Part shown: positions 1 to 5,352 of the stretch, piece by piece
Numbering within the stretch: position 1 is the stretch's first letter
How the letters are laid out: every line of letters begins with the position of its first letter
From: Desulfobacterales bacterium C00003106
Lineage (GTDB): Bacteria > Desulfobacterota > Desulfobacteria > Desulfobacterales > C00003106
Length of the DNA stretch: 5,352 nucleotides
Reading direction: 5' to 3'
Assembly (NCBI GenBank): GCA_001751015.1
Contig: MAXM01000349.1
Location: 1-5,352 of the forward strand
Notes under the pieces: generated by a model
Seen by the model: only the letters and a program-made list of their open reading frames with translations
What the model was told of the DNA's origin: nothing
Database searches by the model: none
Program-made: the position numbers and the translations under genes

Positions 1-51
1 CGAGCCCTAAGTTAACGGCATTGACGTATAAGAGACTCTTTTCTGGTTCTG

Positions 52-1758
52 TCACCGAATATACCCCTTTTCCTCAAGATATAACAAGATCTCCTGCGCG
101 GCTTCGTCCGCGCTGATTCCTGTCGTGTCTATCGTGAGTTCCGGATCCGACGGCGGAATATACGGGTCGTCAACCCCTGTCACGCCTTTGATTTTGCCTG
201 CACGGGCCTTCGCATATAGCCCCTTGCGGTCTCGCTCCTCGCAGACCTTCAAAGGAGTAGAGAGGTAGAGCTCGATGTAGCCCCCGGAACAACTGATCAG
301 CTCACGGTTGTGACGTCTCGACTCTTCATAGGGAGCAATGGGGGCGCAGATGGCTATTCCCCCGTTTTTGGTTATCTGGTTTGCCACAAATCCGATGCGG
401 GTGATATTCAGATTCCTGTGCTCTTTTGAGAACGTCAGCTCACTTGAAAGATTTGTCCTCACAATATCGCCGTCCAGAAGAGTCACCGGCCTGTCGCATA
501 TCTCCATGAACTTCACCAACAACACCCTGGCAATAGTCGACTTGCCTGCACCGGACAATCCTGTGATAAAGATAGTAAATCCCTGCTTTGAACGCGGCGG
601 GTGGGCTCGCCTTAGTTCGGCTACGACCTCCGGATAAGAAAACCATTCCGGTATATCCAGCCCGTTTTCCAGCCTCCGTTTCAGCTCGGAAGAAGATATA
701 TGTTTTACGTTCATGCCCGAGACCACCTCGTCTTCGGGGATGTACTGGGCCTTTTCTTCCACGTATACCATCTTTTTCAGGGGAACCATCTTGCTGCCGA
801 TTTCCTCCTCAAAGGACCGCACCAGATCCTGGGCGGCATGCAGCGGGTAAAACCTCTCTTTCGGACTCCTGTTGGCAAAAGGATCACCGTGATCGTCTGC
901 GACCATGAAATGATTGCACCCGTAATTCTTTCGGATAATGGCTTGCCACAGGGCTTCGCGGGGCCCGGCTCTGCGCATGGCCAGAGGGATCAATCCTAAC
1001 ATGATCATGTTTCTTGGGTATTTCCGTACGATCTCCTTGTAACACCTTATCTGGGTATAATGGTCGAGATCCCCCGGATGAGTTGGGCCTGCCACGGGCT
1101 GGAGAAAAATGCTGGCGCCTGCCTCACGCGCGGCCCTGAGCGTCATCTCCCTGTGGGCGCAATGGAGGTGCTTTTCCGTTTGAAATCCGATTACATTCCG
1201 CCAGCCATTCTGGGAAAAACGGCGATGCACGTCTGCCGGGTCAAGTCTCAATTCCTTGAAATCATAGTGGAGCGGAAGATGGAGGCCCTCAAGTCTCCCC
1301 CCAATGTACCACGGCCCTACTTCTTCATAAAGACGCCTGACGCCCGGGTGTTGTTTCGGATCATCTGTGCCAAAGACCGCGTGTGCTTCAGCTTTTTTGT
1401 CCGGCTTCCAGAGATCGCTTACCGTGAGCACCGCAAGCATGAAACCTTCTCCGTCTCTGAGGGCCACGGACTGCCCTGTTTCAAGGGTCCCGGCCATGGC
1501 GTCGCTTACGTCAAGGCAGACGGGAATTGGCCAGAGAGCGCCATCGCCAAGACGCATCCCGGCTATGACGCTTTCGTAGTCTTCCCGGTCAAGGTAGCCG
1601 CAAAGGGGATAAAAGGCGCGGTTGAGAAGGAGTTCAAGATCGCAAAGCTGCGCTGTGTCAAGAAGGACGGATGGATAATCAAGGGCTGCTTTTTTCAGGC
1701 TCTCGATGCGCCTGAAATGAACCAGCAGGCTTTCTGAATAGTCATGTTCCGGATGCAT
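52..1758 (-). CDS. cysC: ATP-sulfurylase-like domain fused to APS kinase (PAPS-synthase-type), sulfurylase site altered
   Basis: The family makes APS from ATP and sulfate, then phosphorylates it to PAPS. The 568 residues fit the bacterial sulfurylase-kinase fusion. Residues 1-170 are the PUA-like N-terminal domain (DLELLLNRAF, WPIPVCLDV). Residues 180-385 are the sulfurylase-like core: HxxH is kept (H199, H202), as are GPTHPGDLDHY at 224-234, AGPREA at 264-269 and IIRKNYGC at 274-281. However, QTRNP is QTEKH (193-197), GRDHAG is ADDHGD (287-292) and ISGT is ISSS (354-357). Both arginines that bind sulfate in yeast ATP sulfurylase (R197, R290) are thus E195 and D288. Residues 393-568 are a complete APS kinase: P-loop GLSGAGKST at 400-408, LDGDIVR at 428-434, R448, N451, IAPYEESRR at 474-482 and KGLYAKARAG at 512-521. 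The kinase is probably active. The sulfurylase may be inactive or use another substrate, so the usual product name is uncertain. A 108-base gap separates it from the NYN gene. Confidence 0.88.
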   Translation of the reverse strand: MHPEHDYSESLLVHFRRIESLKKAALDYPSVLLDTAQLCDLELLLNRAFYPLCGYLDREDYESVIAGMRLGDGALWPIPVCLDVSDAMAGTLETGQSVALRDGEGFMLAVLTVSDLWKPDKKAEAHAVFGTDDPKQHPGVRRLYEEVGPWYIGGRLEGLHLPLHYDFKELRLDPADVHRRFSQNGWRNVIGFQTEKHLHCAHREMTLRAAREAGASIFLQPVAGPTHPGDLDHYTQIRCYKEIVRKYPRNMIMLGLIPLAMRRAGPREALWQAIIRKNYGCNHFMVADDHGDPFANRSPKERFYPLHAAQDLVRSFEEEIGSKMVPLKKMVYVEEKAQYIPEDEVVSGMNVKHISSSELKRRLENGLDIPEWFSYPEVVAELRRAHPPRSKQGFTIFITGLSGAGKSTIARVLLVKFMEICDRPVTLLDGDIVRTNLSSELTFSKEHRNLNITRIGFVANQITKNGGIAICAPIAPYEESRRHNRELISCSGGYIELYLSTPLKVCEERDRKGLYAKARAGKIKGVTGVDDPYIPPSDPELTIDTTGISADEAAQEILLYLEEKGYIR

Positions 1759-1768
1759 GAGGTTTCAT

Positions 1769-1776
1769 CTCCTCCA
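1769..1776 (-). promoter_or_regulatory. Ribosome binding site of the sulfurylase/kinase fusion
   Basis: TGGAGGAG lies ten bases before the ATG at 1758, the strongest Shine-Dalgarno in the window. It also immediately abuts an out-of-frame ATG at 1768, which is too close to be used efficiently. Apart from this site, the gap at 1759-1866 is AT-rich and holds no hairpin plus U-run and no well-spaced -35/-10 pair that I can defend. Confidence 0.75.
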
Positions 1777-1866
1777 CTCTGAATGGTTCCGCGCAAACAT
1801 TTCTTCAGCCATAAAAATAAAACTGTGAACCGTTATTATCATCGGGAAGCGCCACTGATTATTATT

Positions 1867-2391
1867 CTACAACTTATTGATTTTTATACGGCTTTTGCGC
1901 TTACGTTTGGAAAGCCGCCGGGCAGGCCCCTTTTTCTTGGTGGTCTCTGACCATCCTTTGTCTGCATCGTCTGCATCGACCCCTTTTCCCGCCGCATAGG
2001 ACGCCATATTCAACTTGGCTTCAAATTCCGGCGAATCAATGGCAGTCGCCCCCCGTTGCAGGGCGAAATTAACGATATCGTGATCTGACGTGACAACGAT
2101 TACCCGTTCTCTCTCCTTTGCCGCCATACGTTTGATCACGTCGTCGGCCAGCTCCCCTTGTCGAGAAAATATGACCGTGATACCACGTTGTCTGATCTTG
2201 TTTTCTGCGAGCGAGTTGCCATGTGCGGCATCAAAGACCACTGTAATCTTGTGAGATTTCACCTTCTTATACTGTATGAGAAGATCGAGGAGGGCTTCGC
2301 GTCCCTGTTCGGTGCTGACATCCTCCGCAGCGCTTAACCTGTCAGACTGACGAATCAGATTGTAACCATCTATTACTACGTGAAGCCCCAT
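1867..2391 (-). CDS. NYN-domain protein of the YacP/Rae1 family, putative endoribonuclease
   Basis: The 174 residues match the YacP family in length and pattern. The PIN-like NYN fold shows HVVIDGYNLIR at 4-14 (D8, N11), ITVVFDAAHG at 49-58 (D54), ADD at 82-84 and VVTSDHDIVNFALQRGA at 99-115 (D103, D105), followed by an F/E-rich segment near 120. These acidic residues form the metal site of such nucleases. The Bacillus subtilis relative Rae1 cleaves mRNA in the ribosomal A site; a similar role here is only inferred. The tail from about 152 to the end is very basic (many K and R), suggesting RNA or ribosome contact. The gene begins four bases after the tandem TAA TAG that ends tyrA, with its AGGG Shine-Dalgarno inside the last tyrA codons, so it is probably co-transcribed with the aromatic genes. 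Nothing shows a functional link to them. Confidence 0.87.
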   Translation of the reverse strand: MGLHVVIDGYNLIRQSDRLSAAEDVSTEQGREALLDLLIQYKKVKSHKITVVFDAAHGNSLAENKIRQRGITVIFSRQGELADDVIKRMAAKERERVIVVTSDHDIVNFALQRGATAIDSPEFEAKLNMASYAAGKGVDADDADKGWSETTKKKGPARRLSKRKRKSRIKINKL

Positions 2392-2395
2392 ACTA

Positions 2396-3220
2396 TTATT
2401 CCCTTGTGATTTCGTTTATCATTTCATTGCTTCTAATCTGCGCCTCATCGAGTATTTCCTTGTAGTAATCGGCTGACTCCTTGAAAAACTCGGAGAATTT
2501 CCTCTTGTTTTTTCGTGTTATAATATCTACAAGCTCTTTTCCCGCAGCAAGATAGTCGTTGAAGATGCTTCCTATCATATTGTTGTTCATTTGAATTCCG
2601 GCGTAAAGTTCGGGGTCTTGAGAAAAAAGCCGTCCGACCCACCACATCTCCGCTTTGAATATCGGAGTTGAGTACTCCAAGACCGTTTTCGGATCCAAAT
2701 GGTTATCCATAATGAGTTTGGAGAGCACCATGGTATTGAGGGTCCTGACACATTGCGTGAGGGCCATAAAGCGATCATGTTCCTCCGGGGTGGCGAGGGT
2801 TACCTTGACATTGTTTCTCTTATAGGTGTCTGTAAGCCATAAAAGCCCTTTTTCGCCCCTTGCAGGCGTAATAACAACAATCTGTCCGGAAAGGCCGTCT
2901 ATGGACGGCCCAAACAGGGGATGGGTCCCGACCACCTCTCCCGGAAATGCCTTAAGCATCTCTCCGACCGGCGAGACCTTTATCGAGGTCATGTCCATCA
3001 GGAGGCTGTCCGGGTCGATAAACGGCCCTATTTTTCTTATGACCTCGTTTGTCACGGAAATGGGCACTGAAACAATGACCACGTCGGAATCGCAAAGACG
3101 TTCCTTGTAGAAGTCCTCGTCTTTTCTACCAAGGGGTTGCACGGTGTGACCCTCTTTTTCAAAGAACCCCTTGAACAACGCGCCCATTGGGCCGTTACCA
3201 CCGACAATAGAGATCTTCAT
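2396..3220 (-). CDS. tyrA: Prephenate dehydrogenase family protein (TyrA) with a substituted catalytic histidine
   Basis: Family members oxidatively decarboxylate prephenate to 4-hydroxyphenylpyruvate, the tyrosine branch. I start it at the ATG that overlaps the pheA stop as ATGA, giving 274 residues; a Met five codons earlier has no ribosome site. It resembles the dehydrogenase part of E. coli TyrA without the mutase domain: GGNGPMG at 7-13 (Rossmann glycine motif), VIVSVPISVT at 48-57, DMTSIK at 76-81, GTHPLFGP at 98-105, STPIFKAEMWWVGRLF at 184-199 and QDPELYAGI at 201-209. R197 matches E. coli R294, which binds prephenate, and K189 replaces R286. The catalytic histidine of E. coli (H197, in QALRHF) falls at T160 in QCVRTL, which is unusual. 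The second beta strand ends in GRKDED, hinting at NADP rather than NAD. Family membership and context are clear; whether it has normal dehydrogenase activity is not. Confidence 0.88.
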   Translation of the reverse strand: MKISIVGGNGPMGALFKGFFEKEGHTVQPLGRKDEDFYKERLCDSDVVIVSVPISVTNEVIRKIGPFIDPDSLLMDMTSIKVSPVGEMLKAFPGEVVGTHPLFGPSIDGLSGQIVVITPARGEKGLLWLTDTYKRNNVKVTLATPEEHDRFMALTQCVRTLNTMVLSKLIMDNHLDPKTVLEYSTPIFKAEMWWVGRLFSQDPELYAGIQMNNNMIGSIFNDYLAAGKELVDIITRKNKRKFSEFFKESADYYKEILDEAQIRSNEMINEITRE

Positions 3221-4305
3221 AGCACCTCTCTGCATGCCGGGTAAGAACCGAGCACTTTCAGGAAGCGGGCCTGCATATCCAGATCGTCAAGGGCCTCTTT
3301 GATAGGCTTGTCTTCAGCATGTCCGTCCATATCAATGAAGAAGATATACTCCCAGGCCTTTTCCCTTGTGGGCCGCGATTCGACCTTGCTCAGGTTGATT
3401 CCGTTTTCAGAAAAAGACCCGAGCGCTTTGTAAAGCGCCCCCGGCCTGTCCTTGAGAGAAAACAGTATAGACGTCTTGCTCGGTGCGGATTTTCTGCTCA
3501 GGCGGGTTCCGATCACGAAAAACCTCGTGATATTGTTCGGTGAATCCTCGATATGAGTGGCTATTTTCTTCAGTTCAAACCGCTTTGCCGCATATTCGCT
3601 GGCGATAGCTGCGCTTTTTTCGTCTGAAGCCGCCCTTTCAGCAGCTATGGCGGAGCTTTGTGTTTCAAGCACCTCCAGATCCGGGAACCGCATGCTCAGA
3701 TATTTGCGGCACTGAGCCGCAGGCTGGGGATGGGAATATATCCTGGACACGTCTTCGGCTTGTCCATTCACGGATACGAGGTTATGAACAACCTTCAGCA
3801 GTATCTCTGCATTGATTCTTACGTTTGTGTGACGAAACATATCGAGTGAGGCATTCACTGTCCCTTCCATTGAATTCTCCACTGGAACGACACCGAAATC
3901 AAGCACCCCTTTTTCAACATTGACAAAGAGTTGGGGAATATCTTTTTGGGAAACCTCTTTTATGGAATGCCCGAAGTGTCTTACTGAGGCGATATGGCTG
4001 AACGTCCCTTCCGGGCCGAGGAAACCCACGGAAATAGGCTCCTGGAGCGCGCGTGACGCCGACATAATCTCTGTATAGATGGCTCTCAGAGCGCTGTTGC
4101 TCAACATGTTCCCCTTGTTCAGGGCAATCATCCCCGCAAGGACCTCTTCTTCACGTTCGGGCTGATAAGCGCTGATTCCCTCACCCCTCTTCGATCTTCC
4201 CACTTCACCGGAAATCTCCATTCTCCTCACGAGGAGTCTCAACAGGTCCCGGTCAATCAAATCGATTCTGTTTCTTAATTCATCAAGCATTGCTTTTTTC
4301 GTCAA
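3217..4305 (-). CDS. pheA: Bifunctional chorismate mutase / prephenate dehydratase (P-protein)
   Basis: This enzyme converts chorismate to prephenate and then to phenylpyruvate, the phenylalanine branch. Residues 1-88 are an AroQ-type chorismate mutase helical domain with R11, R28, K39, R51 and E52 at the positions of the E. coli active-site residues; the aspartate expected near 48 appears to be Q48. Residues 92-270 are prephenate dehydratase, with GPEGTFSH at 97-104, VPVENSMEGTV at 140-150, SHPQ at 191-194 and the catalytic NNITRFFVI motif at 257-265 (T260-R261-F262). Residues 278-355 are an ACT domain with GALY at 289-292 and ESRP at 309-312, the signature of phenylalanine feedback binding. 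The length of 362 is typical. The start chosen is a TTG that overlaps aroF by 23 bases and has an AAGGA Shine-Dalgarno nine bases upstream. It also gives the same N-terminal length as E. coli PheA. The alternative is the ATG at 4290 (five residues shorter), which lacks a good ribosome site. Confidence 0.95.
   Translation of the reverse strand: MTKKAMLDELRNRIDLIDRDLLRLLVRRMEISGEVGRSKRGEGISAYQPEREEEVLAGMIALNKGNMLSNSALRAIYTEIMSASRALQEPISVGFLGPEGTFSHIASVRHFGHSIKEVSQKDIPQLFVNVEKGVLDFGVVPVENSMEGTVNASLDMFRHTNVRINAEILLKVVHNLVSVNGQAEDVSRIYSHPQPAAQCRKYLSMRFPDLEVLETQSSAIAAERAASDEKSAAIASEYAAKRFELKKIATHIEDSPNNITRFFVIGTRLSRKSAPSKTSILFSLKDRPGALYKALGSFSENGINLSKVESRPTREKAWEYIFFIDMDGHAEDKPIKEALDDLDMQARFLKVLGSYPACREVL
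3224..3230 (-). promoter_or_regulatory. Ribosome binding site of tyrA within the end of pheA
   Basis: GAGAGGT lies three bases before the ATG at 3220 (four bases if GAGG is taken as the core), inside the last codons of pheA. It decides for the ATGA-overlap start rather than the upstream Met at 3235, which has no purine-rich stretch before it. The spacing is shorter than ideal, which fits coupling by terminating ribosomes. Confidence 0.65.
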
Positions 4306-5326
4306 GACTAACCATCCTTTTCCCCGCAGCCGTAATAAATGGTTTCAATTCCTGCATCATCCGGTCAAACCTTTCCGGTTTAAGCGATTGTCCTCCATCG
4401 CTTAAGGCCTCTTCAGGCCTCGGATGCACCTCCACCATGATACCGTCCGCGCCAGCCGCGACAGCAGCCTTTGCCAGCGGGCTTACAAACTGCCAATAAC
4501 CCACCGCATGGCTTGGATCAACAATAACAGGCAGGTGGGTCTTCTCTTTAAGGATCGGCACCGCGCTCAGGTCCAGGGTGTTCCTGGATGCTGTTTCAAA
4601 TGTCCTTATCCCTCTTTCGCAAAGAACAATCTCCTCGTTGCCGCCTGCCATGACGTATTCTGCGGACATCAACCATTCTTCAATCGTGGTCATCATTCCT
4701 CTTTTCAGAAGAATCGGCTTTCGCACTCTTCCAAGCTCCTTGAGCAAGGAAAAATTCTGAATATTTCTGGCCCCCACCTGAAGAACATCGGTATATTCGG
4801 CGACCAGGTCGATGTCCCTTGGATTCATGATCTCGGTGACTATGGGAAGACCGTAAGTCTCCCTCGCCTCAGCGAGTATCTTCAGGCCGAGTTCTTCCAA
4901 ACCCTGAAAACTGTAAGGTGATGTCCTTGGCTTGAATGCGCCGCCCCGCAGGAAGACCGCCCCGTATTTCTTTACGATTTCGGCGCTTTCCAGGAGCTGT
5001 TCCCTGCTTTCCACGGAGCATGGCCCCGCGACAACGACAAAATTGTCTCCCCCTATCTTAAGGCCGCGTATATTGATCACAGAATCGTCCGGATGAAATT
5101 CCCTTGAAGCAAGCTTATATTTTTTCATAATAGGGACCACCGACTCCACATCAGAAAGGTTTGCCAGGTTTTCAATCTTCGTCTTGTCGTCTACACCTCC
5201 AATGACACCTATGATGCTGCGCTCAACACCCTTTGAAACATGAGCTTGAAAACCGAGTTCTTGTATCTTTGTTACAATTCGGCCAACAGATTCATCAGAG
5301 GCCTTTTTTCGCATCACTACTATCAT
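4283..5326 (-). CDS. aroF: 3-deoxy-7-phosphoheptulonate (DAHP) synthase, type I-beta with N-terminal ACT-like domain
   Basis: This enzyme condenses phosphoenolpyruvate with erythrose-4-phosphate to DAHP, the first step of the shikimate pathway, in the cytosol. The 347 residues match the full length of the Thermotoga maritima type. Residues 1-70 form the small ferredoxin/ACT-like domain (begins MIVVM, ends near SVVPIMKKYKLASREFHP), which mediates tyrosine inhibition in the Thermotoga enzyme; feedback control here is inferred. The TIM barrel follows, with AGPCSVES at 100-107, the FKPRTSPYSFQG loop at 131-142, GARNIQNF at 185-192, KPILLKRG at 203-210, CERGIRTFE at 237-245, DPSHAVG at 270-276 and EVHPRPEEALSDGGQSL at 299-315. 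The expected metal ligands are present as C103, H273, E299 and D310. The ATG start has a GAGAGGT Shine-Dalgarno six bases upstream. The 3' end overlaps pheA. No substitution stands out, and I am confident of the function. Confidence 0.96.
   Translation of the reverse strand: MIVVMRKKASDESVGRIVTKIQELGFQAHVSKGVERSIIGVIGGVDDKTKIENLANLSDVESVVPIMKKYKLASREFHPDDSVINIRGLKIGGDNFVVVAGPCSVESREQLLESAEIVKKYGAVFLRGGAFKPRTSPYSFQGLEELGLKILAEARETYGLPIVTEIMNPRDIDLVAEYTDVLQVGARNIQNFSLLKELGRVRKPILLKRGMMTTIEEWLMSAEYVMAGGNEEIVLCERGIRTFETASRNTLDLSAVPILKEKTHLPVIVDPSHAVGYWQFVSPLAKAAVAAGADGIMVEVHPRPEEALSDGGQSLKPERFDRMMQELKPFITAAGKRMVSLDEKSNA
4312..4319 (-). promoter_or_regulatory. Ribosome binding site supporting a TTG start for pheA
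   Basis: AAGGATGG on the minus strand, inside the aroF coding region, puts its AAGGA core nine bases before the TTG at 4305-4303. The in-frame ATG at 4290 would be 24 bases away from it and is preceded by A-rich sequence without a Shine-Dalgarno match. The overlap with aroF suggests translational coupling. Confidence 0.6.
4380..4405 (-). repeat. Perfect 9-bp inverted repeat with 8-base loop inside the 3' end of aroF
   Basis: TTAAGCGAT is followed after eight bases by its exact reverse complement ATCGCTTAA. In the mRNA the loop reads GGAGGACA, which is Shine-Dalgarno-like. The stem covers the codons of LSDGGQSLK, which includes metal ligand D310, so the protein sequence partly constrains it. 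A second short inverted repeat (AGGCCT, CTTC, AGGCCT) abuts it at 4405-4420. The hairpin lies about 75 bases upstream of the proposed pheA start. No U-run follows, so it is not an intrinsic terminator. It may be chance. Confidence 0.5.
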
Positions 5327-5332
5327 CTTTGC

Positions 5333-5339
5333 ACCTCTC
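5333..5339 (-). promoter_or_regulatory. Ribosome binding site of aroF
   Basis: GAGAGGT on the minus strand lies six bases before the aroF ATG and supports that start over the in-frame Met at residue 5. The ten bases AGAGAGGTGC recur exactly before tyrA. Only 26 bases of leader are inside the window, so the operon promoter, if it is directly upstream, lies outside. Confidence 0.75.
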
Positions 5340-5352
5340 TTGTCTTACCTAA

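Noticed and set aside
30..40. Palindrome AAGAGACTCTT downstream of the sulfurylase/kinase stop, a possible terminator
   Set aside because: A single-base loop cannot form a proper hairpin, and no U-run follows on the minus strand.
1060..1737. Long plus-strand open frame (225 codons) opposite the sulfurylase domain
   Set aside because: It lies wholly antisense to a well-supported gene, its translation resembles no family I know, and I saw no ribosome site. It is a shadow of the codon usage of the real gene.
1742..1768. Eight-codon open frame (ATG to TGA) overlapping the start of the sulfurylase/kinase gene, a possible leader peptide
   Set aside because: Its ATG directly abuts the Shine-Dalgarno with no spacer, which is too close for initiation, and its eight codons show no run that would suggest attenuation.
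1794..1866. Possible promoter or terminator between the NYN gene and the fusion gene, including the imperfect palindrome AACTGTGAACCGTT
   Set aside because: The AT-rich stretches give no -35/-10 pair with acceptable spacing. The palindrome matches at 10 of 14 bases and there is no stable stem with a U-run.
2893..2910. GC-rich 7-bp stem with 4-base loop inside tyrA, terminator-like
   Set aside because: It is inside coding sequence with only three U residues after it, and several 7-bp repeats are expected by chance in this length.
3222..3231. Ten-base repeat AGAGAGGTGC shared with 5331-5340, a possible regulatory repeat
   Set aside because: Both copies sit at ribosome binding positions of aroF and tyrA, so a common Shine-Dalgarno explains them.
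3423..3438. 16-base near-perfect palindrome GCGCTTTGTAAAGCGC inside pheA, a possible operator
   Set aside because: It is within the ACT-domain codons and far from any start; a two-base centre makes a poor hairpin and no second copy is seen.

Overview
The window carries five genes, all on the minus strand, so transcription runs from the right end (about 5350) to the left end (about 50). No gene is supported on the plus strand. The three upstream genes are a compact aromatic amino acid module: DAHP synthase of the Thermotoga (type I-beta) kind with an N-terminal ACT-like domain (aroF), a bifunctional chorismate mutase/prephenate dehydratase with a C-terminal ACT domain (pheA), and an E. coli-like but monofunctional prephenate dehydrogenase homologue (tyrA). 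These genes overlap by a few bases and look translationally coupled. Four bases after tyrA comes a small NYN-domain (YacP/Rae1-type) putative RNase. After a 108-base gap comes a 568-residue fusion of an ATP-sulfurylase-like domain to an APS kinase domain.

The first gene commits erythrose-4-phosphate and phosphoenolpyruvate to the shikimate pathway. The next two split the chorismate branch between phenylalanine (pheA) and tyrosine (tyrA). Regulatory domains at the N-terminus of AroF and the C-terminus of PheA suggest feedback control by end products. The NYN gene is probably co-transcribed. The sulfurylase/kinase fusion has its own strong Shine-Dalgarno and may be a separate unit, although I see neither a convincing terminator nor a convincing promoter in the gap.

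No marker fixes the organism. Moderate GC, dense same-strand packing, the aroF-pheA-tyrA order and a PAPS-synthase-like fusion would fit an anaerobic bacterium such as a Desulfobacterota (former Deltaproteobacteria) member. That is a low-confidence inference from gene order and style.

Most of the window is ordinary housekeeping DNA, but two enzymes depart from their families at key residues. In the sulfurylase-like domain both arginines expected to bind sulfate are replaced by acidic residues, while the nucleotide-binding HxxH and the whole kinase domain are kept. In TyrA the catalytic histidine of the QALRHF-type motif is a threonine, while the substrate-binding arginine is kept, and the cofactor loop looks NADP-like. 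These are the best leads. There is no CRISPR array, tRNA, rRNA, insertion sequence or phage-like gene in the window.
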